Notes under the pieces: generated by a model | The model's input: only the letters and a program-made list of their open reading frames with translations | The model's database searches: none | What the model was told of the DNA's origin: nothing | From: Phycisphaerales bacterium | GTDB taxonomy: Bacteria > Planctomycetota > Phycisphaerae > Phycisphaerales > UBA1924 | Length of the DNA stretch: 64,000 nt | Direction: 5' to 3' | Assembly: GCA_029260315.1 (NCBI GenBank) | Contig: JAJDDM010000126.1 | Span: 1 to 64,000 of the forward strand | Made by a program: the position numbers and the translations under genes | In this document: one piece after another, positions 45,610-54,176 of the stretch | Layout: each line of letters starts with the position of its first letter | Numbering within the stretch: the first letter of the stretch is position 1

Positions 45610-46980
45610 TCATCCCCCCAGCTTGCGGGCCAGCAGAAAGGCCATCTCCAGGCTCTGCTCATAGTTGAGGCGGGGATCGCAGGAGCTGGTGTAGTTCTGG
45701 TGCAGATCCTCGGCCCGCAGGCCAGCGGCCCCACCCACGCATTCGGTCACATCGTGCCCGGTCAGCTCGAAGTGGACCCCGCCCAGCGGATGCCCCTCGC
45801 TGGCGTGGATGTCGCAGGTCGCCTCGAGCTCTTTCAGGATGTCGTCGAACGAGCGGGTCTTGACGCCCTGTGGCGTGGTCATCGCGTTCGCGTGCATCGG
45901 ATCGCACACCCACAGCACGCGCTTGTGCGCGCTGCTGACGACGCGGACCAGACGCGGCAGGACCTCCTCGACCCGATCAGCGCCCATGCGCGTGATCAGC
46001 GCCAGCTTGCCGGGCTCGCCGTCGGGATTGAGTACGTCAATGAGATCGAGCAGCTCGACGGGATCGGCGTCCGGCCCGACCTTCACGCCGATGGGATTGG
46101 CGATGCCGCGGAAGTACTCGACGTGCGCGCCATCCAGCGCCCGGGTTCGCTCGCCGATCCAGGGCATGTGCGTCGTGAGGTTGTAGAAGTCCTGTCGCCG
46201 CGGCACCTTGCGGGTCTGGGCGCTCTCGTAGTAGAGATTCAGCCCCTCGTGCCCGGTGAAGAACCGCACGCGCGAGAGGTCGTCCACGCTCTTCTCGCCC
46301 AGGGCCTCCATGAACCGCAGGGCCGAGGCGAGCTCGCGGCTGGCCGACTCGAACCGCGCGCGTTTCTCGGGGCTGAGCCCCGCGTTAGAGAGAAACCGCA
46401 GGTCCCAGTACTCGGGGTGGTGCAGGTCGGCGAAACCCGCCTCGCAGAGCGAGCGGACGAAGTTGAGCGTCATCGCCGCGTGGTGATAGCCACGCAGCAT
46501 CCGCTCGGGATCCGGCGTGCGGTCGGCCTCGGTGAACGGCGCGCCGTTGACAATGTCGCCGAAGTAGCTGGGCAGCGTGACTTCATTGCCGTCGATCTCG
46601 CGGGTCTCGCTAGGGCTGGATCTGGGCTTGGCGTACTGCCCGGCGAACCGCCCCATCCGCACCACCGGCTTCTTGGTCCCCTGCACCAGCACCAGGCTCA
46701 TCTGGAGCAGGATCTTGAGGCGGCTTGTCACCTCGTCGGGCGTGCAGGCGTCCAGCGACTCGGCACAGTCGCCCCCCTGGAGCACGAACCGCTTGCCCGC
46801 CTGGGCCTGTGCGAGCTGGGCCTTGAGGGCCTCAATCTCCCAGGAGGTCACCAGCGGCGGCAGCGCCCGCAGACGCCCGACGGCCTCGCCCAGCGCCGCC
46901 TCGTCCGGATAGGCGAACTGGTGGCAGGGCTCCAAGGCTCTCCACGAATCGGGCGACCAGGATGGCTTGGACTTGATCAT
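45610..46980 (-). CDS. Class II 3-deoxy-7-phosphoheptulonate (DAHP) synthase
   Basis: WSPDSWRALEPCHQFAYPDE; RFVLQGGDCAESLDACTPDEV; VRMGRFAGQYAKPRSSPSE; WVCDPMHANAMT; GGVHFELTGHDVTECVGG. Confidence 0.95.
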   Translation of the reverse strand: MIKSKPSWSPDSWRALEPCHQFAYPDEAALGEAVGRLRALPPLVTSWEIEALKAQLAQAQAGKRFVLQGGDCAESLDACTPDEVTSRLKILLQMSLVLVQGTKKPVVRMGRFAGQYAKPRSSPSETREIDGNEVTLPSYFGDIVNGAPFTEADRTPDPERMLRGYHHAAMTLNFVRSLCEAGFADLHHPEYWDLRFLSNAGLSPEKRARFESASRELASALRFMEALGEKSVDDLSRVRFFTGHEGLNLYYESAQTRKVPRRQDFYNLTTHMPWIGERTRALDGAHVEYFRGIANPIGVKVGPDADPVELLDLIDVLNPDGEPGKLALITRMGADRVEEVLPRLVRVVSSAHKRVLWVCDPMHANAMTTPQGVKTRSFDDILKELEATCDIHASEGHPLGGVHFELTGHDVTECVGGAAGLRAEDLHQNYTSSCDPRLNYEQSLEMAFLLARKLGG

Positions 46981-47222
46981 GCGCCCTACATCATTCGGCC
47001 CCGGGGGCCCCGGCGCGCGACAATCCTCCACCCTTACCAGCAACTTTCGCGCGATAGAAGGAATTTTGCACCAAAAGCTCATCTTCGGTCATTGTGAGGT
47101 CGATTGGCGGCAACGTCCGCGTCATTCCCCATCAGTGGATGGGAGGCGGACGCCGCCCCAACGGGCGATCATGGACGATCGGCGGGCAGAGGCCTCGCCG
47201 GATATGACCAGGAGTCAATCAC

Positions 47223-47981
47223 ATGCCCAGCAGGACCACCACGCGGAAGTCGACGCACAGCGCCGGCAGGAAACGAACCCCGGCCCGCAAGTCGGCGAGC
47301 CCCCGGAAGTCGGCGACGACCCGCAAGCCCGCTCGCAAGAGCCCCACCCGCAAGAGCACCACCCGCAAGAGCTCGACCGCGACCAAGGCCCGCAAGAGCC
47401 CGGCACGCAAGAGCACCACCCGCAAGCCCGCCGCTCGCAAGACCACCGCCGCCAGCAAGCGCCGCACGACTACCGCGAGCAAGGCCCGCAAGAGCCCGAC
47501 GCGCAAGTCGACGACCGCTCGCAAGCCCGCGGCCCGCAAGACCACGACCGCACGCAAGACCACCGGCGCCAAGCGGACGACCGCCCGCAAGGCGACGACG
47601 GCCCGCAAGCCCGCCGCTCGCAAGAACACGACGGCCCGCAAGAACACCGGCGCCAAGCGGACGACCGCCCGCAAGACCACGACCGCCAGCAAGCGCCGTC
47701 CCGCGACCGCGCGCAAGAGCACGGCCCGCAAGCCCGTCGCTCGTAAGAGCACCGCACGCAAGACCACCGCGCGCAAGCCCGTGGCCCGCAAGAACACCGC
47801 TCGCAAGGCAACAACCGCCCGCAAACCGCGCACCACGGCCCGCAAGGCCAGCACGAACAAGCGGACCACCGCGAAGCGCACTATCGCTCGCAAGCCCGCG
47901 GCCCGTCGCACGACCGCGCGCACGCTGCGCATCGGCAACGCCCGCAGCAGCAGCCGCGCGACTTATCGTCGCGCCGCCTGA
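47223..47981 (+). CDS. Histone H1-like Lys/Arg-rich low-complexity protein
   Basis: 252 aa made largely of TARK(P/T)/(K)PAARK-type repeats (MPSRTTTRKSTHSAGRKRTPARKSASPRKS...). Confidence 0.85.
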   Translation: MPSRTTTRKSTHSAGRKRTPARKSASPRKSATTRKPARKSPTRKSTTRKSSTATKARKSPARKSTTRKPAARKTTAASKRRTTTASKARKSPTRKSTTARKPAARKTTTARKTTGAKRTTARKATTARKPAARKNTTARKNTGAKRTTARKTTTASKRRPATARKSTARKPVARKSTARKTTARKPVARKNTARKATTARKPRTTARKASTNKRTTAKRTIARKPAARRTTARTLRIGNARSSSRATYRRAA

Positions 47982-48004
47982 TCGCGGCTGACCTGATCGA
48001 CCGG

Positions 48005-48031
48005 AGCCCCGGGCGTTGCCCGGGGCTTTTT
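48005..48031 (+). terminator. Rho-independent terminator after H1-like gene
   Basis: agccccgggc-gtt-gcccggggct then TTTTT. Confidence 0.92.
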
Positions 48032-48052
48032 CGTGCGCTGCACGTCCTCCCT

Positions 48053-48145
48053 GGTGCCGTGGTCGAAGCGAGTCTTCGAGCGCAGGCCACGCGATTGCAC
48101 ATTCGACGTGGCGTTCGTCGCAAAGCCTCCTCACACCACGGCACC
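48053..48145. repeat. Dispersed inverted-repeat element, family A copy 2
   Basis: ggtgccgtggtcgaagcgagtcttcgagcgcaggccacgc ... acgtggcgttcgtcgcaaagcctcctcacaccacggcacc. Confidence 0.85.
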
Positions 48146-48157
48146 CTCACGACACCC

Positions 48158-48245
48158 GTGCCACCGACCGCTGCTCTGAGCGGTCGGTGCTCTTACGCGA
48201 TCAGGACGAGAAGCACCGACCATGCAAAGCCATGGTCAGTGGCAC
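48158..48245. repeat. Double-hairpin element, family B copy 3 (opposite orientation)
   Basis: gtgccaccgaccgctgctctgagcggtcggtg ... caccgaccatgcaaagccatggtcagtggcac, followed by a partial family A end (cctcctcacaccacggcacc). Confidence 0.88.
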
Positions 48246-48273
48246 GAATCGCCTCCTCACACCACGGCACCGC

Positions 48274-50919
48274 TCACATCTGCGGCTTGACGACCCGCTC
48301 CGGCGTCGCCTCGCGCGTGCCGTTCGCCAGCCCCTGGCGATCGAGGTGCCCCTGCCACGCCCGCTCGTGGACGCCCCAGAAGTGCTCGAACATCCGGGCG
48401 TTGGAGTATCGGTCCGTGGCGGCGAGGGCCGCGGCTCCCATGCCCTCGCGCCGGTCGCGATCGCGCGCCAGCCCCACCACCGCCTCGACCCACGCCTGGA
48501 CGTCGCTCCCGGCGACGACGAGCCCCGTGTGATCGTGCTCGACGATCTCCTTGGGCCCACCCGCGTCGCTGACGATCGCCGGCAAGCCCGACGCCTGGGC
48601 CTCCATCACCGCCTGGCCCAGCGTGTCGGTCAGCGAGGGGAAGACGAACACGTCGCCGGAGGCGTACAAAGCCGAGAGCTCCTCGGCGTGCCGGAAGCCC
48701 AGGAAGGTCGCCGGGGTGCGGGCGAGTTCTCGGGCCATGCGCGCGCGGTAGGGTCCGTCGCCGACGACGACGAGCTGGGCCTGGACGCCGAGGTCCGCCA
48801 GACGCCGGCTGGCGCGGGTCCAGACATCGGTGAGCATGTTCAGGTTCTTCTCGACGCTGACGCGCCCGCAGTAGATGACCTTGACCCCCGGGCCGACGCC
48901 CAGGCGCTCCCAGATCGCCTCGTCGCGCCAGCGGGGGTTGAAGGCCTCGGTGTCGCAGCCGGCGGGCAGAACCTCCAGGCGGTCGTCGTCCACGCCGATC
49001 TGGCGCAGGGGCTCCAGGTACGCGCTGCTGCGGGTGAGCACCGTCGAGAACCGCCGATAGAAGAGCTTCATGGAGCGGTTGGCGGTGCGGGTCATCACAT
49101 GGTCGTCGAAGAGGTCCTCGACGTAGGCGGGGAAGTCGGTGTGGTAGGTGCCGACGACGGGCACGCGCTTCATGCTCGAGGCGATCAGTCCCAGCACGCC
49201 GACCGGCCCCGGCGTCGAGACGTGGATCACGTCCGGCTGGAGGTGGTCGACGACCCGCAGAGCATCGAGGATCGGCGGGAGGACGATCTCCAGGTGGTCA
49301 TAGCGGGGCATCTTGGCCGCGAACCGCGGACGGAGGTTGTGGATGTACGCCTCGCCGGGGACGTCCATGTTGGTGGACGTAATGATGTTGAGCTCGCGCC
49401 CGCTGGAGCGCGCGAGCGATCCCATCGTGCGGATGAAGCGCGTGACGCCGTTGACATCGCCCAGCGTGTCGGTGAATAGCGCCACGCGGATCGGGCGGTC
49501 GCGGATGGGCACATGCCCATCAAGCGTCTCGCGCAGGCGCTCGGCGAGCCAACGCTCTTTGTTCTGCTGGAACATGCTGTAGACATAGGGCATCTGGGCC
49601 ACCTCGAGCATCGCGTAGGACATCGCGTGATTCAGGATCGCGACCCGATCGTTGCGGGCGATCGAGCGCAGGGTCCGCTCGCTGAGCAGTTCACTCACCG
49701 CTCCGCACAGGTCACTGACGAACCGCTCCATCTCCTCGTGGCGGCTGAATGGCGGGCCGTCGGTCCATGTTTGCGGGTCAAGCCGCGCGCCCAGATCGGG
49801 GTACCGCTCCAGCGTCCGCGGCAGGGCCTCGCGCAGGGCTCGGACCAGCGGGTGCGAACGACGCTTGTGTTCGAGCAGCCGCTTGCGGAGCGTGTCGACC
49901 GCCAGCGCCACGCGGCCGGGCTCGCGCTCGCGAACGCCCGCGAAGCGCAGCAGCCGGGCGCGGGCGATGCGGGTCCGGGCCCGCCCCTGCCCCTCGTAGC
50001 GCTTCGCGGCGAACTGGGCGCCCACGCCCATGAACTGATGGGCCAGTCGGGCTGCGTGGCCTCCCTCGCCGCGCGCCCGGCAGCGGGTCGCCATCACCTC
50101 GGCGAGGAAGCGACCGGGCGTCTGCTCACCGTCGGCGGGCAGGTCGATCTCCGTCCAGGTGCGCCCGATATGCAGATCCGCGTGGTCGTCCGAGCCCCCG
50201 GTTAGGCCCTTCTGCCAGCACCGGGGCCAGACAGGCTCGAGGTCGTGGCGATTGGCGAGATCGAGCACGCGTCTCGGCGAGAGCGATCGGCAGAAGCGCT
50301 CGATCGTGTCGCGATGGGAAGCATCGTGCCCGCCATTGAGCGTCTCGAAGCACTTGAACAGCAGCGCGCAGCGCTCGACGTGCCGGACGCCCAGACGGGC
50401 GTTCTGGTCATAGAGCGGATGGGCGAGCGAGTGCGCGAGGTTTCGCCGCTTCAGCCAGTGCGCGAAGTCGTAGATGTCGTTGCGCAGGCCGAGGGCGTGG
50501 ATCTGCTCGTGCAACTCGGGCGTGAGGCCCCAGACGAGCACATGCATCTTGCAGCGGTCCTCGGAGAAGTGGGTCGTGACCTCCTCGCCGACGATGAGGT
50601 CCTCGAAGCCGCGCTCGACGAGGGACATCGCGCCGTCGATGGTGTCGTGGTCCGTGATGGTGACCAGGTCCATGCCGCGCGCCCGCGCCCGGTCGTAGAC
50701 CTGCTCGGGCGTGGTATAGCACTCGGGCACGCCCAGCAAGCCCAAGGCCGCCAGCGCCGAGCCGCTCGAGGCGTTGGTGTGGACGTGGGTGTCCATGCGG
50801 ACGACCGTCGTCGGCGCTGCGCGCTGCGAGGGCTGGGTGTCCGACGATGCGGGCATGCGGTCTGATTGGGCACCCGTGCCCGCGGTTTTCTCGCCCACCG
50901 GCGTTGATGCGTCGTTCAC
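48274..50919 (-). CDS. PHP-domain / GT4 glycosyltransferase fusion protein
   Basis: PHP: MDTHVHTNASSGSALAAL...DLVTITDHDTIDGA...GGSDDHADLHIGRTWTEI; GT4: RVALFTDTLGDVNGVTRFIRTMG...VIHVSTPGPVGVLGLIASS...FVFPSLTDTLGQAVMEAQASGLPAIVSDAGGPKEIV. Confidence 0.9.
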   Translation of the reverse strand: MNDASTPVGEKTAGTGAQSDRMPASSDTQPSQRAAPTTVVRMDTHVHTNASSGSALAALGLLGVPECYTTPEQVYDRARARGMDLVTITDHDTIDGAMSLVERGFEDLIVGEEVTTHFSEDRCKMHVLVWGLTPELHEQIHALGLRNDIYDFAHWLKRRNLAHSLAHPLYDQNARLGVRHVERCALLFKCFETLNGGHDASHRDTIERFCRSLSPRRVLDLANRHDLEPVWPRCWQKGLTGGSDDHADLHIGRTWTEIDLPADGEQTPGRFLAEVMATRCRARGEGGHAARLAHQFMGVGAQFAAKRYEGQGRARTRIARARLLRFAGVREREPGRVALAVDTLRKRLLEHKRRSHPLVRALREALPRTLERYPDLGARLDPQTWTDGPPFSRHEEMERFVSDLCGAVSELLSERTLRSIARNDRVAILNHAMSYAMLEVAQMPYVYSMFQQNKERWLAERLRETLDGHVPIRDRPIRVALFTDTLGDVNGVTRFIRTMGSLARSSGRELNIITSTNMDVPGEAYIHNLRPRFAAKMPRYDHLEIVLPPILDALRVVDHLQPDVIHVSTPGPVGVLGLIASSMKRVPVVGTYHTDFPAYVEDLFDDHVMTRTANRSMKLFYRRFSTVLTRSSAYLEPLRQIGVDDDRLEVLPAGCDTEAFNPRWRDEAIWERLGVGPGVKVIYCGRVSVEKNLNMLTDVWTRASRRLADLGVQAQLVVVGDGPYRARMARELARTPATFLGFRHAEELSALYASGDVFVFPSLTDTLGQAVMEAQASGLPAIVSDAGGPKEIVEHDHTGLVVAGSDVQAWVEAVVGLARDRDRREGMGAAALAATDRYSNARMFEHFWGVHERAWQGHLDRQGLANGTREATPERVVKPQM

Positions 50920-51019
50920 GGCGCCTATAGCCTACCGCGAGGGAGCGCCGGCGGCGCGGAATAGATCGCCACCCGGCACCGTTGTCCCTGCGGTTCACCA
51001 CTCTTCATGGGAGCTTGAC

Positions 51020-51553
51020 ATGGCACGTTTACAGATGATCGACCCGAAACAGGCCGACGGACGCGTGAAGGAGATCTTCGAGGGGCCCCTCAAGGGCAAA
51101 GAGATCAACATCTTCAAGGGGATGGCGAACTCCCCGGCGGTGCTGGACGCCTACCTGGGCATGTCCGGCGCGCTGCAAAGCGCCTCGCTCAGCGCCAAGG
51201 AGCAGGAGGTGATCCAGCTCGTCGTCGGCGAGGCGAACGATTGTGACTATTGCCAGGCGGCGCACACCGCCCTGGGCAAGAAGGCCGGGCTGAGCGAGGA
51301 GCAGACCGTCCAGGCCCGCAGGGGCAAGATCGAGGACGACCCGAAGCTCAACGCGATCGCCAAGTTCGCCTCGGCGATGCACGAGAAGAAGGGATTCGTC
51401 AGCGACGACGACCTCTCGGCGTTCCGCGACGCGGGATTCGACGATGGCGCGATCGCCGAGGCCGTCGCGACGTACGCGCTGGCGAGCTTCACCAACTACT
51501 TCAATCATGTGAACCAGACGCCGGTGGACTTCCCCGAGCCGCCCAAAGCGTAG
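51020..51553 (+). CDS. Carboxymuconolactone decarboxylase / AhpD-like peroxidase family protein
   Basis: QEVIQLVVGEANDCDYCQAAHTALGKKAGLSEEQ; CxxC motif. Confidence 0.9.
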   Translation: MARLQMIDPKQADGRVKEIFEGPLKGKEINIFKGMANSPAVLDAYLGMSGALQSASLSAKEQEVIQLVVGEANDCDYCQAAHTALGKKAGLSEEQTVQARRGKIEDDPKLNAIAKFASAMHEKKGFVSDDDLSAFRDAGFDDGAIAEAVATYALASFTNYFNHVNQTPVDFPEPPKA

Positions 51554-51612
51554 CGCGACATCCGATCCGTCTTTCGAATAGAGCATCTTCGCTCATCGCA
51601 TAGCGGGTTCGG

Positions 51613-51748
51613 GGTGCCGTGGTCTGACGAGGCTCTGCGAGGAAGGCCACGCGAGCCGCCGGCGATACCCGAACGGCAAGGCTGTTTGAGAGCGCATGGC
51701 GGTGTCGGCGTGGCCTTCGCTCGAAGACTCGCATCAGACCACGGCACC
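51613..51748. repeat. Dispersed inverted-repeat element, family A copy 3
   Basis: ggtgccgtggtctgacgaggctctgcgaggaaggccacgc ... gcgtggccttcgctcgaagactcgcatcagaccacggcacc. Confidence 0.92.
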
Positions 51749-51983
51749 CCCCAACGGCCTGCCCCGAAACGCTACGCGATCACAAAGACCGCTCTAGCCA
51801 TCGCAGAAAATAACAGGGCCCCGCGCCGGTGAGGCTTCCGACGCGGGGCCTGTCGCAGGGGATGCCTGAGTTGCTGAGCCTCAGCCCCGAGTATCCGATT
51901 GCGTGCGCGGATGGGCAAACTGCGCAAGCGAACTCGTGCCCCTCACCCGCCGGTCGTGCCGCGCCTGCGGTCTACACTGGCCC

Positions 51984-52532
51984 ATGGCTCGCACGCATGT
52001 GGGCGTCTTCCCGGGCTCGTTCGATCCGATAACCTTCGGGCACATCGACGTGATCGTGCGCGGCAGGCGTCTGTTCGACGAACTCGTCGTCGCCGTGGGC
52101 CAGAACCCGGGTAAGGACGAGCTGTTCAGCCCCAGCGAGCGCGAGCAGATGGTCCGCGAGCTGATCGACGAGATCGTCGGGCAAGACCCCGACGAGGCGA
52201 GCGTGCGGGTCGAGACCTACTCGGGACTCACCGTCGACTTCGCCCGCTCGGTCGGGGCCACCGCCCTGCTGCGCGGCATCCGCAACCTCTCGGACCTGCA
52301 ATACGAGATCCAGCAGGCGGTGACCAACCGCGAGGTCGCCAACCTCGAGACCGCCTTCGTCGTCGCGGGCCAGAGCCTTGCGTACGTCTCCAGCAGCCTC
52401 ATCAAGCAGGTGACGGCCCTGGGCGAGGATCTGAGCGTGCTCAAGGCGATGGTGCCGGAGCGGGTGATCGAGCAGCTGCAAGCAAAGAAAGCCGAGCGGC
52501 ACCCAACGCTGGAGCGGCTGCGGCAGGTGTGA
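51984..52532 (+). CDS. coaD: Phosphopantetheine adenylyltransferase
   Basis: MARTHVGVFPGSFDPITFGHIDVIVRG; LLRGIRNLSDLQYE; YVSSSLIKQVTALGEDL. Confidence 0.95.
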   Translation: MARTHVGVFPGSFDPITFGHIDVIVRGRRLFDELVVAVGQNPGKDELFSPSEREQMVRELIDEIVGQDPDEASVRVETYSGLTVDFARSVGATALLRGIRNLSDLQYEIQQAVTNREVANLETAFVVAGQSLAYVSSSLIKQVTALGEDLSVLKAMVPERVIEQLQAKKAERHPTLERLRQV

Positions 52533-52635
52533 CGGTCCGCTCAGGATTGATGAAATCGATGGTGAGCTGATATCCGCTCGTGTACCCGGCACTAGTCGAA
52601 CGATATGGGAGTTGATTCGGTATGATGATCCTGCC

Positions 52636-53124
52636 ATGACCGTCCTCCTTCAAGATGAAGCCGATGCACTGCGAACGATGCCCAAGAGGCTGACGAACGT
52701 GGCACGTCGTAGCTTCGAGATGCCAATGGCTGGAGATGGGCATACATACACAGTCGAATCCCTGGATGGCAGAAGCGCTTTTTTGATCGATGTGAACCGG
52801 CGCGGGAAGATCAAGCTCACGCGATGCTCATACCAAGAACGGTTTCGGGTTACGGACATCCTCGCCCGGCTGGATATCGACGGACCGCCGCACACCAACC
52901 CGACAGTGGATCACCCCCCGCTTCCAGAGCTTGCCGCCCATATCGGAGCGAGCATCTCGTGCCCGAACTATCACTTCTACGTTGAGGGGTTTGGTGCCCG
53001 TTGGGCGGTCCCGGCCAACGAAGCGGGTTTTCATCACGCCACCGACCTTGTCCTGGCGCTTCGAGAGTTTATGGCACATTGTGGTGTACAAAGCGTACCA
53101 GAGATTCAGTACCCGACCTTCTGA
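52636..53124 (+). CDS. DUF6978-like accessory protein
   Basis: MTVLLQDEADALRTMPKRL...YTVESLDGRSAFLIDVNRRGKIKLTRCSYQERFRVTDILARLDIDGPPHTNP; tight linkage to the next gene; family assignment from memory. Confidence 0.6.
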   Translation: MTVLLQDEADALRTMPKRLTNVARRSFEMPMAGDGHTYTVESLDGRSAFLIDVNRRGKIKLTRCSYQERFRVTDILARLDIDGPPHTNPTVDHPPLPELAAHIGASISCPNYHFYVEGFGARWAVPANEAGFHHATDLVLALREFMAHCGVQSVPEIQYPTF

Positions 53125-53127
53125 GCC

Positions 53128-53892
53128 ATGGATAAGCCAATCAGCCAACTCATCGACGAGTACGCCCGCTGGCTGCGGGCCGGAATCACCGTCACCGAGA
53201 TCGGCGACGCCTACGAGATCACGACTCCATTTCTTGACCGGCACAACGACCACATTCAGATATTTGTGCGCAGGGAAGATAACCACCTCATCCTCACCGA
53301 CGATGGGTACGTTCTCGCCGACCTTCGGCAGAGTGGATGCGTGCTGGAGAGCCCGCGGAGACGGTCGCTTCTCATGTCAATTTTGGGTGGCTTTGGCGTG
53401 TCGCTGTCAGGCGACGAGCTGACGACCGTGGCACACAACGGAGACTTTTCGCAGCGAAAGCACTCGCTCATCCAGGCGCTGCTTGCCGTGGGAGACCTCT
53501 TTTCCACGGCGAGATCCCATGTGCGAAGCCTGTTTCTTGAAGACGTAGCTGTATACCTGGATTCGATTCAGGCCCGCTGTCTTCCAAACATTCAACTTGT
53601 TGGCAAGAGCGGCCTCCAGCACAAGTACGACTTCGCCATCCCCAAGTCCGCAAAGGCACCGGAACGACTGATTCTCGCTCTCAGTAACCCATCCAAGCAA
53701 ACCGCGAAGCTGGCTATCTTTGCGTGGACGGATACCAGAATGGTTAGGGCCGACAAAGCAATGATGTATGCGATGCTCAATGACTCCGAGGCACCGGTTG
53801 CGGGCGAAGTCGCAGACGCACTCAAACAGTACGACATTGTACCGGTCGCGTGGAGTGATCGACGACAATATGCAGACAAGCTCGCGGCATAG
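53128..53892 (+). CDS. DUF1828/DUF1829-like protein
   Basis: ITVTEIGDAYEITTPFLDRHNDHIQIFVRREDNHLILTDDGYVLADLRQSGCVLESPRRRSLLMSILGGFGVSL; starts 3 bp after the previous stop. Confidence 0.7.
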   Translation: MDKPISQLIDEYARWLRAGITVTEIGDAYEITTPFLDRHNDHIQIFVRREDNHLILTDDGYVLADLRQSGCVLESPRRRSLLMSILGGFGVSLSGDELTTVAHNGDFSQRKHSLIQALLAVGDLFSTARSHVRSLFLEDVAVYLDSIQARCLPNIQLVGKSGLQHKYDFAIPKSAKAPERLILALSNPSKQTAKLAIFAWTDTRMVRADKAMMYAMLNDSEAPVAGEVADALKQYDIVPVAWSDRRQYADKLAA

Positions 53893-53929
53893 GGCCGGAA
53901 GCTAAGCAACCACGACCTCCCGGAGAAGA

Positions 53930-54151
53930 TCAGAAGGCTCCATGCGAGAGCCTCCGGGCCGTCTCATGTGCAACCTGTGACTCGTCCCACTCGGAATGGC
54001 ATCGGCGCACGCTTTGGCGGATCATCTTCGACGCCGAGCGCCACATCGCATCGAGGATTGCCAGCCGCTCCGCCGGCGACTTCGCGCGAAGCACCGCCTG
54101 CATCCGGATCCTGGCCTCGGGCGATGTGTCTGTGGCAGACATGCCGGTCAT
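53930..54151 (-). CDS. Small hypothetical protein
   Basis: TDTSPEARIRMQAVLRAKSPAERLAILDAMWRSASKMIRQSV; resembles short 'SPAERL' proteins often seen in planctomycete-like genomes. Confidence 0.5.
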   Translation of the reverse strand: MTGMSATDTSPEARIRMQAVLRAKSPAERLAILDAMWRSASKMIRQSVRRCHSEWDESQVAHETARRLSHGAF

Positions 54152-54176
54152 TCTATCGAGCAGACTCGACGCCGCG

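Noticed and set aside
45508-47097. 529-aa ORF opposite class II DAHP synthase
   Set aside because: Antisense shadow; the minus-strand frame has clear family motifs
47223-47981. CRISPR-like or tandem-repeat DNA array
   Set aside because: Repetition reflects codon-level repeats of the H1-like protein; no constant repeat/unique spacer pattern
47169-48134. 321-aa and other long minus-strand ORFs (LARGGLA-type repeats) opposite the H1-like gene
   Set aside because: Low-complexity reverse translation of a repetitive coding sequence
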